DNA from: Obelidium mucronatum
Lineage: Eukaryota > Chytridiomycota > Chytridiomycetes > Chytridiales > Chytriomycetaceae
Direction: 5' to 3'
Assembly: GCA_025765595.1 (NCBI GenBank)
Contig: JAIVFH010000125.1
Span: forward strand, 1 to 64,000
Length of the DNA: 64,000 bases
Position 1 is the first letter of the stretch. Each line of letters begins with the position of its first letter. The notes under the pieces were generated by a model. It was not told the origin of the DNA and searched no databases. It saw only the letters and a list, made by a program, of their open reading frames with translations. Position numbers and translations under genes: made by a program. Of the stretch, positions 10,201 to 22,400 are shown piece after piece.

Positions 10201-13200
10201 TGGTTTTTCAAGAAAGCAATAGCAAACGTACGGTTTGATGGGAGGCCCCATCGGCTTTCCGTCTTCATCTACCCCCCACGCCACATCCAATTTGATGGTC
10301 CCTTCAATCCATTTATTCACCGTGTTTGAGGTGTGCGCAGCAGCGTATCTTTGAAAAAAGGGCCTTCCGCTGAATGAAATAGTTTTGAATTCTCGATCAT
10401 GTTGGCGAACAGTTTCACTAGGATCTGGGATGGGCACAAAGACTTCCCCGAGATACTGATTCCCAAAAGTTCCCTACAAAAAAAACGTACTTTTGAGTTA
10501 AATCGGGCTTGGGATATTGTAAAGGCAAAAGAAAACTGAACTGTTTCGTAAAACTCAATCTTGATACTCGAGGGCTTCTCTTTCACTCGAACACCAAACA
10601 CATTTGCTTCTTCAAGTCGGGTCTCTTGTGTTCCCAGAGGAGATTCATCGATTGCAATCGTTTCGATTCCTTTGAACGAGATTGTGAAACTTTCCAAGTC
10701 GAGTGGTTGCGGCATGGTTCTCGTGATTTCTCGATTGTTGTAGTATATTACAGCATATACATGAGTGGATTCGATTTCACGACGTCGGTGTTGCTCTTCT
10801 TTGGGGCATTGGAGGAATTCTGTCGGGTGTTCGGTGAAGACGTGGCTGAAAGAGAGAATGGGAGCTCCAGGTGGACGTAGTGAAGAATCCAGTCGCTGAA
10901 TATAAACATGTCATGAGGAATATTATATTTTAGAGTGAATAACAGATTACCAACCTTAATAATTTCACGGCGAGCCTTGTTGGCATCGAATTCCACCAAA
11001 TCAGGGGCTCTAGGCATATCATCCAAAGAACCAAATACGCCAATACTCTTATTAAGCCCTTTTGTTTTCCTTTTCGGTGATGTTTTAGTGGAGGATCTTC
11101 TACTGCTCTTTCGAATTGCAACATCTGCATCTGTTTGAGGACTCAGTGCCGAATCGGAATCGACGATAAACGACTTTCGCCTCATTTTTCCAGGTGATTG
11201 AGTCGCTGAAGAAAAACCATTACGGGAGGGGCTACTTCGTGTTTGTGAGCGTGACGAGGGTCTACGCAGCTTCAAGGGCTGATTTAACATGTCCCTCGAA
11301 GCGCTGCGCCACTTTCTCACATCCTCGTCCATCCGCAAACTGGATTGCGAGCCAAAACCTTCTTTACTTTTCAAACCAGTACCCACTTCTTCCTCAACTT
11401 CCTCGATGGATTGCCTTCCTTCTGGTCGCTTACGCCGTGGCGTTGCAGTTTTTTGCGGGGAAGAGACAAACGCGGAGTCTATTCTGTTTTCCTTTTCGGC
11501 TGAAGATGCAGCAGCAGCGCCTGAAGTGCGCGTCAGGTTCTTTGCGCGAATCGCAAGCGGTGGACGCGTGGAATCATCCAAAGCGGAATCCATCAGCGAC
11601 TCCTCTTCTTTCCGAGGCTGAAGTGCGCGCGGAGTTTGGACAGCGGGAGTGCGGCCGCGGAACGTGTCCCAGAAACTTGCTCTTCGTGGCGATGGCGCTG
11701 ACGACTATAGCGTCATTAAAAAAGAATCAGAACTTATATTACACGTAAAATGTTTCCGTTCATTCTTACCTCTTCATTCTCCGCTTCCCGTTCTCGCTCC
11801 ATCTTCTTCTCGAATCTCCTTGCCTTTTTATCCTGCCGCTTCTTTTCCCACAATTCATGAGTCTTGATGGATTCACTTGAATCCCGGAGCCACTGATGAC
11901 CAGATCTGCCATCATCCACAAACTCGTTCTTTTCTTCATCGCTTTCATCCAAAGGATCCAATTCAATTCCTCCACCTGCCGCAACTGCTCCAAGCAGCAT
12001 GCGTCGCTTGCTAAGTTTCTTATTCTCCTTATCATCACCGGTACCCGACTTATCACGCTGCTGCTGTTGCTGTTCCTCTTCAGCCTCTTTCCGTTTCCTC
12101 CAGTCCTTCAACATAATTTTATACACACGTCTCTGCCGTTCCATTTCCGCGTCATGCAGCTCCTCCAACTCCAATAGTTCCTCTTCAACTTGTCGATGGA
12201 ACTCCATCTTGTCTTCTTCAACGCTTGTAATGGGTTGTCGTGCACGGATCATGACGCGGAGACTTGAAGATACTACAGAGTGTTTTTTACGGAGTTTCTT
12301 GATTCGCTCCCAGGATTGAAGGATTTTGAATTCCAGAAGACGGTTTGTATGTGCTTCAGCGTCCTACATACAAAAATAAGTCAGAGAGAGAAGGAGAAAA
12401 CACAGCCTTTCTTGTAAAAAAAAATATTACCCTGAGTAACCGTGTGCTTCTGATATCTTCTCGGAATTCTCGTCGTTTTTCAGAGTCTTGTAACCGAACA
12501 CGATCTCTTTCTTCTTGTTCTCGTGGCAACACGTGGGTCTCATAATATTTGGATGAAATCGGCTTGGCAGGGTATATCCCATCGGCACCTCCACCGCCGC
12601 CCTCGTCATCATCATCAGCAGCAGGAGCAGCAACTGTATGCGTGCTATTCAAGATTCGTTCAGTCCGTTCAATGTATTCAGCATACGCATGTTTAAGGGC
12701 CTTAATTCAAGGAGGGCGTTAAAAGGATAAAACAGACAAAATTCTCAGTCACCTCCAACTTCCTAGACAAGAACCCAACCAAATCAGTCTTCTTTCTTGC
12801 TCGCAACGTGAAAATCCAATCCTCCACATCTTTCGCCAACTTGCATTCCTCCGTCATTAACGGATGCTCCGAGAACTGAAGCCTGCCTAAACTGAATACA
12901 AGCGTGTAATACCCATCCCCGCCGCAGCCACTACCAGAAATATGCGCATGTGCAGTCGTCGCATGCGGTTTCCGAAGCACAAGTCCCATGTTATCTATAT
13001 AATCAAAAGGGCTTTCCACAATGGGGCTGTTTGTGTCTTCAATGAAACGAAGGGATACTGAGGATCGGGAGAGTGATGGGTTCGTGTCAGCGACGGGGGC
13101 TGCTTGCGCGATGGGGACGGGTGGGGGAGCGCCTGGGCGCTGGGTGCGCGCTCTTTTCGGGACGGGGAGGGCAGCGAGGCGTTGGTTGGGACCAAACCAA

Positions 13201-15021
13201 TCAGCACCGCTATTTTTTTTGGTGTGAAGGGGCGTTGGTTTAGGGAAAATCCCCAATAAAGCAACTGGTGCTTACTGGTTTTGTTCATTAGCCCGCAATC
13301 GTCGTTCCATTTTCGTCAAGTTCCATGGTTTCACTTTGGGGTATTTTCCAACATAGAGACCTTCTTCATCAGGGAATCGGAGACTCTATTATGATCTCTT
13401 TCAGAAGAACAAAAACAAAGACATTAAAGGGAAAAAGACCTCAAAGAGTGCAGTAAGGCTTTCTGATGGAGGCAGAACATAACTCTCAGGGAAGAAAAGC
13501 AGCATTTTCATCTGCATGATGTACAGATGTAATGATAGAAATGAGTATATAAGTATTTGACATGAAAGCAACATGGCAAAATCACTTGAATACCGTATCT
13601 GTTGCAGGTTCCAATGATTCCCATTTCGCTCTAGCGACATATGTTTCAATCAATTCGATTTGAGCTCTTTCTGTCGCTTCTCGGAATTCTGTGGAAACAG
13701 TTTTGAGCATCATAAGAAGTTGAAGATTAACCAGCAGACTTGAAAAAAACGCAACCATTGAAGGGATCTGAATCATTGCTTTCATTATCAGCGTCAGAGC
13801 CTCTGGCCGATTCGCCACTCCTGGAACCGTGTTTGATGCTTTTTCGTTTGATTGACTTTCTCTTTTTCGATTCCTTCCGTGATTCCTTTGTTTGCTCATC
13901 ACTTTGATGCTGCCTGTCGTCTCCTTCTTCTTCTACAGCGACATATTCGTTCCCTTCGTCTCTCTGTTTGGATTTATCTCTCTTTTTCTTTTTCTTTTTG
14001 TCCTTCTTTTTGGATGGTTTGGAATGTCTGCCGCCTTCTGAATCTACAGTCTGAATTTCATCGGGATCAACAGATTCTGTTGCCTCGCGCAGATCCTCCT
14101 CCTCCTCGCTGTCATCGTCGTCATCTTTCTGGTTGATGGTGTTTCGCCTGTTTGGGCTGGTATCCTAACGCGTGTTTATGTATAACAAGGATTTTTGCTT
14201 TGAGTAAGTTGTAGAAAAAGAAGAGATAGTAATAAGACTATAATAGACCGGTTGGTCACTTATACGACTGCACCACCTTCGGCAGTATGGTCGCTGCCAG
14301 TACCAGCATTGATGAAAACACACACACACACACCTTTAAAGATCGCTTTCGTTGATATGTTCCACCCATCAAACTGCCTGATGATCCAGTTACAAAGTCT
14401 CTACGTAAACCCTCTCTTCCAGAATTTGAAGGAGGTAATTCATCAGAATCCTGAAAGAAAGAAAGAAGTAAATCGTAAATGAATAAGAAAACTCTAAGGG
14501 GTGCATTTTTATATTTACTCTTGATTCTGTGCTGGGTCTCGCAAGAGACATTCTCTTGTATCGTGGATGACTGAATGCAGTGGCGGGAGAAACATCGTCG
14601 TTGGATTTTTCGATTAATGAATGCTTTAAAGGAGATCTTTGCGGTGGTTTGGGTGAATGTGGGGAGCCAGCATTTCTGCCTTCTTGGATCTGTAAATAGT
14701 TATGTAGCAGGGTCACGGTGAGTTGATTTGAAACTCCGACATTTTCAACCCAACACCCCAAAACCAACCAGAGACAACAGATCGGATTTGCGCGAGTTTT
14801 TAGCCGAATCCAGGTGATCGATTGCCTGAATTGAATGTAAAAGTGTATTGGAATGCATCCTCGTTTGGATAAAACAGAATATGTACATTTTCAGAAAGTA
14901 CAGCAGTTCCCTGGTGCTTCTCGAGGCCCAGCACGTCGCCCTTCTGGGTGGAGCGGGCAGTGCCGCTTCTGCGTTCAGCGACGCGTTGGCGCGCTTTGAC
15001 CAGCAGCGGATTGTTTTCCAT
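7263..15021 (-). CDS. CC2D2A: CC2D2A, ciliary transition-zone protein
   Basis: I resolve 23 exons with consistent phases: 14887-15021, 14769-14825, 14519-14689, 14334-14450, 13756-14164, 13594-13688, 13440-13511, 13276-13385, 12753-13209, 12431-12700, 11770-12363, 10955-11704, 10542-10895, 10232-10473, 9897-10173, 9690-9836, 9251-9631, 8882-9193, 8646-8825, 8041-8574, 7871-7993, 7666-7790, 7263-7596; 2,081 residues against about 1,620 in human. The extra length is a low-complexity Lys/Asp/Glu N-terminal region. Then come coiled coil (exons 10-11), a C2-like domain (about 1080-1278), a canonical C2 domain with 'FNIFDELL' and 'ERNWLGSFSMPF' (about 1515-1710), the transglutaminase-like domain with 'GDAAEHAILLCNFLL' and 'GQGIPEGRTAYV', 'ANIQPYDDP', and the C-terminal 'SVWLYICSL' strand. 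CC2D2A is part of the MKS module that gates the ciliary membrane. Its presence implies flagellated zoospores. Confidence 0.93.
14272..14286 (-). repeat. intronic GAA-loop hairpin, copy 2
   Basis: On the minus (sense) strand this reads ACTGCCGAAGGTGGT, inside intron 4 (14165-14333) of CC2D2A. It differs by one base from the copies at 16242 and 30294. Confidence 0.8.
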
Positions 15022-15093
15022 TTATTTTTTTATTTTTTTATTTTTAAAAAGCCAACAAAGAAAAAATTAATAATCGCATCAATCGCATTAATA
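15022..15093. promoter_or_regulatory. 72-bp divergent promoter between two ciliary genes
   Basis: Only 72 bp separate the start codons of CC2D2A (minus) and the CFAP119-like gene (plus). The interval is very AT-rich with T runs on one side and a near-direct repeat AATCGCATC/AATCGCATT at 15072-15090. I see no clear RFX X-box. A shared promoter is inferred from geometry, not shown. Confidence 0.5.
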
Positions 15094-15915
15094 ATGGCGC
15101 CGCCAAACCAAAACCAAAACCAAAACCAGAAGCAGAAAACGCCGTCGCTCGCCGTCAAAAACCGCGTCGGCGGCGCGTCGACGTCTGAAGTCAAACGCGA
15201 CACGAAAAGCGCCGCCGCGCGAAAAAAGAAAAGCGACGACGCCGTGAGTGCGATGAGTCATCGGATGAGTCATCATTCTCATTTCTTTTTCAGTCCGACT
15301 CCGACGGCGTTTGTCTGTCGAGCGAGCAGGTCGGCGATCTGTGTGCCGCCGAGAATACCGACGACGCGTTTAAGCAAGTTTCGCTTCATCCCACACTATA
15401 AGTCTATTCAACACAGTCTAAACAATTTATTGGAATACTGAAAATAGTAAAATGGCCGTATTGCTGAATCTGACAAACTGGCGCGAGGACATGCAATACG
15501 CTATTGTCCTGACCTATCTCTTTGGAATCTTCCAGTTGAGCCATCTACATACATGCATACTCCCCTCTTGTTTCGACTTAACGCGTTACAATTCATTGTA
15601 TCATCATTTACATGACTTAGGTTTGCGAAAGAAAACTCTTTCACTCCATTACAAACAAGCACATTTCTCTCAATCATGAAAATAACAATCAAGAAATTGA
15701 ACGGTAAGCACATTGGCTCATATCGCAAAGCCCTGGTATCGTTTCACTGAAAATCCTCATCGAAAAGAGGAGAGAGGACAACCACCCTTGAAAACGCTGG
15801 AAAAGTTTAAATCTCTTGTCCTTTCAAATAGCAGCCCTATACCCGGCGACGATATATTTGGTCCTCGGGAAAGCAAATTGATTATTGATTTCGCGATGGA
15901 AGGGTATGTATTCAT

Positions 15916-15957
<42 letters not shown>

Positions 15958-16489
15958 ATTTCGAGTCTTCAGACCATTTAACCCTAAAGAACTCGTAACA
16001 CAATACAGAGTCTTTCAACATCACAAACTATATCAATACATTGCTTCAAATGACCAAGAATCATGTCTCGATTTCATTGGAGTTGAGATTCAAGAACCCC
16101 TGGTTCTTCCACCACCTCTTTCAGAGGCCGTTACACTTGAAGCCCATGAAGCAGAGCTTGCCCGTTTGAATGAATTAAAGGAGCAAGAGCGATTGGCGAA
16201 AGAGGAGTGGGAGGCTGAGGAACGTGCCGCTGGTAAAGTCGACTGCCGAAGGCGGTGTATTCCTTTGCTACCTACCGCTTTTCCAAACGCACACACTTAA
16301 CTGCAAAACAACAAACTAGCTGCCAACCCGTTTGAAGTACTGAGCCCTGACGCCGTAAAACAAATCGCCGCCGACACTGTAACAACAATGTTGGAAACCA
16401 TTTGCGGAGAACTGGATGGCCTCTTGAACGAACAAAGCGATCGATTGATGGCGCAAGCAAACAAACTTACCAATCTATTTGCTCAATAA
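15094..16489 (+). CDS. CFAP119 (CCDC189)-like cilia and flagella protein
   Basis: Seven exons (15094-15243, 15294-15367, 15448-15534, 15621-15703, 15768-15903, 15973-16232, 16320-16489) join in phase to 319 residues, close to the length of vertebrate CFAP119. The N-terminus is Asn/Gln/Lys-rich. The conserved part starts at 'NLTNWREDMQYAIVLTYLFG', continues with a 'KENSFTPLQTSTFLSIM' helix and ends in 'YRVFQHHKLYQYI' followed by 'PPPL', matching the order of conserved blocks I recall for CFAP119/CCDC189. The C-terminus is a helical tail. The protein is thought to sit in the axoneme; exact role unclear. It is divergent from CC2D2A, supporting a ciliary role. Donor of intron 2 (GTTTAA) is weak, so the exon 2/3 join is the least certain. 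Confidence 0.65.
15917..15955 (+). repeat. 39-nt T homopolymer in an intron
   Basis: Uninterrupted run of 39 T within intron 5 (15904-15972) of the CFAP119-like gene. It makes up more than half of the intron and could be a retrotransposition tail or simple slippage expansion. Confidence 0.9.
16242..16256 (+). repeat. intronic GAA-loop hairpin, copy 3
   Basis: ACTGCCGAAGGCGGT in intron 6 (16233-16319) of the CFAP119-like gene, sense strand. Identical over all 15 bases to the copy at 30294-30308. Confidence 0.85.
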
Positions 16490-16547
16490 GAAGAATTCAT
16501 TATTTAAAAAATAAATAAGAAAACGTCAACTTAATTTGATTAAAAAA

Positions 16548-17067
16548 ATGGAAACCACTCCACAACAAACAACTCAACAGCAAATCGCCGAGAAACTGGC
16601 AGTAACTGATCGATCCAACGACATGGCCGCAGAATACAGAGCGAAAACAGCCGCAATTCTAAAAGAGAATGAAGCCCTGAAAGCCAAACTGCAAGCCCTG
16701 CAGGAACAAGAGGACCGAATCCTGCAATTTCAAAACAGCGCTGAACCTGCCCCCTTCCAATTCCCAGCAGTCAGTTCTCCCATCAAAGACATCCAGATCG
16801 CTTACCGCATGCTTCCCTGTCGGGGTCTTGTCCCCAGAACAGTTGAAACAGCTCGATCAAGCTGTGGAAGATGAAGATATGGGTCCAGTAATTGACATCT
16901 TCAACGGCCTTGTGCAAGATGCGAGGTATGAAGGAAATAAAATGATTATCGCAATCGAAGAAAGAGCGTTGGACAATGAAGTGTCGCCTGGAGCATACCG
17001 TCATGAAGATTCGAGAGTTCAGCAGCAAAAGATTCTGGCAACTGCCATTATTTTGACTATTATTTGA
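16548..17067 (+). CDS. Small coiled-coil protein, unknown function
   Basis: Start ATG at 16548 follows an A-rich leader. Exon 1 (16548-16773) encodes a Gln-rich start and a coiled coil ('ILKENEALKAKLQALQEQEDRIL'-like heptads, about residues 25-65). A 64-nt intron (GTTCTC...CCCCAG) restores phase to exon 2 (16838-17067), giving 151 residues that end in a helical 'DQAVEDEDMGPVIDIFNGLV' region. The downstream frame is also open a little upstream of 16838 (reading FPVGVLSPEQL), so the exact splice is uncertain. The C-terminal half faintly recalls ET/NET helical bundles, but I do not claim this. Confidence 0.5.
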
Positions 17068-17161
17068 AAAAAAGAGAGAGAAATAATGGGGCGTATCTAT
17101 ATTTTGGTGAATAAATTAAGGCTTGTCCGTTTTGCCAAAGTGAATAACAAAACAAGTTTTT

Positions 17162-18110
17162 TTATTTGGCCATAACAACTAGCAACGCAAACGCAGAATA
17201 CAAGAGGCCAACAGGGTATGCAACTAAAAACCGTTGATCCGACATACTCAAGACTGTGCAAAACATTAAACTGGCACTATATGTGCACCAGAATACGCTC
17301 AACACTGACATGATTAAACCAACGGTTCCACTTTCGAAAAGGAAATGTTAACTCTTATTCAAAAAAACGAACAACCGTCCAAAACCAAGTTTACCTCAAA
17401 TGAAGCAGAATGCTAAATGAACTGAGAAGTACCATAGGAAGGAAACAGTACCCAAGCACACTTGCTGTTCGTGTACTATCGATTCCAGTTTCGCTCATTA
17501 GATTCAGAATCGCGTAGATCGAGAGCCATCCAAGAAGAGCTACAGCATAAATGAAGTTGAATTGTATTTTTCCAGCCTTATACGTTTTATCCAAGGAGTT
17601 TAAAAAACCAACAATCAGCCCAGACCCCAAAAGAAGGAAGGGAAGGAAACTCACAAATAGCTGGAAACCGCCATACAAGAGACAAAACAAGACAGGACCA
17701 GCCAAATCGGATTCATCGAAAATATGTTTATCAATCGGAGTCAATGGATTCAAGACTGAGACTGCCTAGTATAGTTTGGTTTTTTTTGTAAGGATCTGGC
17801 GTATCGGTTTACATGTTTCTTTACACACCTTACTCTTCATGTGGTCAAAATTGATACCCAATTCCTCAAGCAAAGGCGGTTCATCCGGGTAATCCCCACT
17901 ACTGAATGCCGCAGCCCATGAGATTGGCATCTGCATCGTCTGAGGGTTTGAACTGCCGTACGATGAAGTATTGTTGTTGGTGTTGGATGTCGATTGGTTG
18001 TAGTCGTAAGAGTTCATGTTTCCAGAAGTGTTTCCATAGTCAAATGACTGAAACTGAAGACTTGTTGTTGCGTCTTGCTGGGCGTCGTATGAGTTGAAGT
18101 GAGCAGCCAT
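17162..18110 (-). CDS. YIPF5: YIPF5/Yip1 family Golgi-ER membrane protein
   Basis: Three exons (17829-18110, 17395-17765, 17162-17330) join in phase to 273 residues. The N-terminus is Ser/Asn/Tyr-rich and cytosolic, followed by the family signature 'PPLLEELGINFDHM' and 'LNPLTPIDKHI', then 'DLAGPVLFCLLYGGF' and five hydrophobic segments including 'SVLGYCFLPMVLLSSF' and a C-terminal 'LVAYPVGLLYSAFALL'. Yip1 proteins bind Ypt/Rab GTPases and act in COPII vesicle formation and Golgi traffic. Family call is firm. It lies in a run of trafficking genes. Confidence 0.92.
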
Positions 18111-19478
18111 TTATTGTGTTTTTTTTTTTAATTTTATTTATTTTATTATATTTATTATTTATTATTATTTATTTCACTTTCACTTTCACCAAACCACCAA
18201 GCCATGGATCTCGAATATATTCCTTTTCACTTCCCGATCACATCCGGCGACACGGTAAATTTCCAACACAAGCTGCTTTTGATCATCCAGCCGCGCCTTG
18301 CTTGCCAAATACATTGTTTATGAGGGTGCATGAAATTTTTGATAATAGTTGCAGGCTCCAATCACTTTTAATTCAGCTGGGAACTGTGTCCTTGACACTA
18401 TTCCGAGTTGCTGTTATAACAAAGCAGCATTTGGATCATGGTAACATTAGCAGGCAAATCTACATCCGACATGTGACGCGATAGATTTTTGAGTGTTGCA
18501 GAGATATGTTGGGGCTGAAGGAAGGATGGTAATCATTTTGGAGCAAACATTGACCCGCAACGCATTGGGTTTGTTAGAGCGCATGTGGCATCGACAGTTA
18601 AATCAAAGCTGTTTTGAGAGAGGTAGTTGAGCTGGATATCGTAGTGGGTAATGACTGCAGAGGTTATTCAAGTTAAGACTTCAAGTTCTGCAATCATTAT
18701 TGCGAGTTCAGTCCAAAATTGGATTTCTCCGGTCAAATTCGATCGAAATTAAAAATGTTGGTTCGTCCGCCGGGCCACGATAACTACAGAGCCAATCATC
18801 GGATCGCCTCAAAACCAACGGCAATCGAAAAATCGTACTTGCAGACGTAGGCATGGAGGTAGAGAACGTTCCCAGGCTGTTATCTGCTCAGTTAGATCAC
18901 AGGTCGATCTCCAGAATGATGCTCTCCATGTTCTGTCGACCATATCTGAAACAAAACAACCCTTCCCTTCGCAAATTGAGATATACTAACCAGTATTTGG
19001 AACTATCTCAGCAGGGTTAGCAGCTACGACAGCGTCAACAAGGAAATGCACGGTTTTCACGCCTGAAATGTAAATTATAGTGTTTATTTATTGCTATCTG
19101 CGTACTGGTTGATCCAATTAGCGATGGTTGACTCAGCCGTGTCAAAGTGCCAGGAAACGTTGCCTTTGAGAATTTTTTCGACCTCCATGCATGTGGAGAT
19201 TGTAGTTAGAGTTGTTTAGAGAAGTATGACACTGCAGAACCGTGCTGGGAAGATCTCTTTGTGATGTTTCCTGTGCCGGCGGAGGAAATACAGATTTTTT
19301 TTCGACCGGAGAAATCCAAATTAAAACGCACAATAATAATTCTGATAGTTTGTTTTTCTGTTACAACTATTCCATTTCCTTCGAAACAATGTAAATTCTT
19401 TCGAATGCTTTTTAGATATTCGCTATAATTGAGTAATGAGTAGAAACGATAAATCAGAGAATAAACCAAAAAACAAAC
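18111..19478. other. long region without an intact gene
   Basis: About 1.35 kb. An ATG at 18204 opens a 17-codon exon-like piece ending at a GTAAAT donor, and a later block (18355-18438) is also open in phase, but no complete gene follows. On the minus strand three exon-like blocks lie within 18900-19190 (one starts at an ATG and reads 'MEVEKILKGNVSWHF'), with splice motifs whose phases do not agree. These blocks sit between the arms of an inverted repeat (next entry). Probably a decayed insertion or pseudogene. Confidence 0.45.
18719..19319. repeat. 16-bp inverted repeat flanking about 570 bp
   Basis: TTGGATTTCTCCGGTC at 18719-18734 is the perfect reverse complement of 19304-19319. Weaker similarity continues outward (TCTGCAATCATTATTGCG against CGCACAATAATAATTCTGA). 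Such arms suggest the ends of a small or decayed transposon, but no target duplication was identified. Confidence 0.55.
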
Positions 19479-22400
19479 ATGTTCACACTACCAACGGCCA
19501 CTGACATCAACCTCGCCTACTGGGAAGTAGTCAAAGACAACCCCATCTTTACTCTTCACAAAGCAAAGCAGCAAGAAAGTGCCATTTGGAAAGCCGTCGT
19601 AACAACAATCCAGAATGTGTATGTTGTCGTTGTTAATTCCCCTAAAACACTAAACAGCTCTTGTTTAGATTCGACTCAAAACAACCGCCCTTCCGAATCA
19701 TTCTCAAAAGTCCGAATTTGCCTGGTCAGGGCGAAGTGGGCCACATTGTCGCGGTAATTGAAAAACGTATCAAGTCGCTGAGCCTGTTTTTTAAAGACCA
19801 AGTACAAAACTAGACGGCTGAAACAATCAAAGCGATTCTTAAAGACTGGCAGTGGATAGAAGGTTTGTATTCAGCATTTTTCCGATTGTGTCTTTTCAAC
19901 TCGTTATGCTCTTCAGAGAACCTGTCACCGGAGTTGTCTAATTTGGAAGACCTTGCTGATCAAGAAGCATTCGCACTTACAAAGTTTCAATCGCTCGTTA
20001 CGAATGCTGGTAAAGCATTTAATTTATCCCGAAATCGTTGATTGTTGTGCTTACGAAAAGGAATACTTTCTCAGAAAAGGACTCTGATGAAAAGTCGTCC
20101 GACGCAAAGTTCCGTGCTGCATCTAGAGCTTGGAGGCAGATATTTAAATTACCGGAGACAGAGCGACTTGTCAATTGTGAGAAATCGTGCACCATCATTG
20201 GAATTGTGTGGGCTAACACCGCCACGTGTTCTTGCAATTATTAGTTTATTCTTGTGCATATCACAAGAAGTTGATCAATCAAGGATGGCTTTATTTGTCA
20301 TTGTCGTATCTCTGCTTTTACTCGTTTGTATTGGGAGTCGAGACGCGAATTGTGATTGAACTCAAAGATATTGAGGAGCTGCATAAAGATAAGTCGAAAC
20401 GAGGAGTCTTCTCGGATGCATTGAGAATCGTGACTAAAAACAAAACCGAGGTATTATTGTTTATTACTTTGGAAAATGCATTTGAATGAAGTCAACATTT
20501 CACTTTAGCACATCTTTTCAAATCTCTTCACAAGAGACGAAACCTACGATCTACTAGAACACCTCACAATCATATCCATGCACAGACTCATGAAATGCAC
20601 TCTCACAGATCCAGCGCCAGGCCTAACAAATCAGGAACAAGAGCAGCAGGAACAACTGGCTCTTCAACGACTTGAAACCGACGCCTCCCTCAACTCCCGT
20701 GCTAGCATAATCGGACTCGGCCTCGTTGGCCCCGACGGAAAACAGCTACCGCTCAAACAAGCATTCGAGGCTCAAAAACGGGACTCCAAATACCAAAATC
20801 AATTCTGTTTACCACCCACAGAGAGGCTCATGAGCGAGATTAGTGCAATCTGCACAATCAGTATCTCTGGCGATCAGACGAATATTCATGGGACTTTGTA
20901 TATTAGCAGCACGTTCTTGTGTTTTGCAAGCACAACGCGGTATCAGGCTCAAATCGTGTTGCCCTTTTTCGCAATCAAGAGAGTTGAACGGGTGGCTGCC
21001 GCCGCAAACACTGCGACCCAGAACCCAAATGTGTCGACTGGGTCTGTAGCTGTAACTGTATGGCATGAAATGAGACTCGTGTTCCAGTTCTTGTCAGACA
21101 AGAACGGGGGTGACGCGTTCTGTGTGCGGTTCACAGAGCGATTGAAGACTCATGTTAATTTAATGCGAGGCCTAAAGACTTTTCTGGCCACTTGCTCGAG
21201 TGAAGAGGTGTTGTCGGGCAAGTCGGAAGTGTCAGCTGGAGGGTTGGGTCTTGTGTATGGATTTGTGGATACAAAGAGAACCAAAGAAAAGAATAAGTTG
21301 AGGTACTGGGACGCGTATTTGAAAGGTAATGGGTGGTGCTGAGATTATTAAGTTGATTGATAATTCTCATTGATTTTGTTTTTGTAGAGTTTGGAAGAAA
21401 CTTGACGTTGGTTCGTTTGCCAACGTTTGTTAAGCTCGTTCGCATTGGACTGCCAAATGCTTTGCGAGGTGAGATGTGGGAGGTCTGCTGTGGAGCTATG
21501 GTGAAAAGGTTAGGAATCCTTTTTTGAAGATTTAAGACCTTAATTATAAAATACGTCAGATACATGAATCCTGGGTACTTTGAGAAGATTCTCTTGGATA
21601 ACAAGGGGAAAATGTCGTTGTCTATAGAGGAGATTGAAAAGGATTTGAATCGGTTTGTTCTTTGATGATTCCATTTGCACTTACTAAATAAACCCTTTTT
21701 GGAGAGCAGAAGTCTACCAGAATACAAAGGATACCAAACCGAAGTTGGAATCAACTCATTGCGTCGAGTTTTGTATGCCTATTCGTTCCACGATCCCGAA
21801 ATTGGATACTGCCAGGCAATGAATATTGTCGTCAGCGTTCTTTTGATTTATCTGACTGAGGAACAAGCGTTTTGGGTTTTAACTGTTCTCAGTGAGAAGC
21901 TTCTGCCATCATACTATAGGTGAGTTTGATGAGGTTGTCCTGGAAGCGCGAAGGCTGAGTTAACTATTTAGTACGAACATGGTGGGGGCTGTAGTAGATA
22001 ATCAAGTCTTTGAGCAACTTGTGAGTTCACTCTGCTTCGCATATCTTTGCTGCCGACTAAAACGCACTTTCAAAGGTCCAAAAATACATGCCAATGGTCA
22101 CGGAACATTTCAAGAAATACGACATCCAGCTGTCAGTCGTTTGCCTTCCTTGGTTTTTGACTTTATTCATCAACTCTCTTCCGTTAACGTTTTCTCTGAG
22201 AATTTTGGATTGTTTGTTCATGGAAGGTCCTAAAGTACTGTTCCAAGTTGGGTAAGTTCAAGAGTGGCGAGCTGTTGTCCGTTTTCCGTCGAGCTGATTA
22301 TCAGTCCTTGAATAGTCTTGCAATTTTGAAGATTAATGGCGATGCAATCATGAAAGTAAGGGATGATGGAGAGTTCATGTATGTTCAATATATTTTTTTA

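Noticed and set aside
11194..11748. Long plus-strand open frame opposite CC2D2A exon 12
   Set aside because: The minus-strand frame keeps phase with the neighbouring CC2D2A exons; the plus frame has no recognisable content.
16774..16800. 27-nt GTCAGT...CCAG intron in the small coiled-coil gene
   Set aside because: Too short; the 64-nt alternative ending CCCCAG keeps phase.
19811..19813. In-frame TAG inside the RabGAP gene, possible nonsense mutation or reassigned stop codon
   Set aside because: A 60-nt GT-AG intron (19754-19813, donor GTAATT) ends exactly at this TAG, keeps phase and gives a continuous conserved sequence, so no stop exists in the mRNA.
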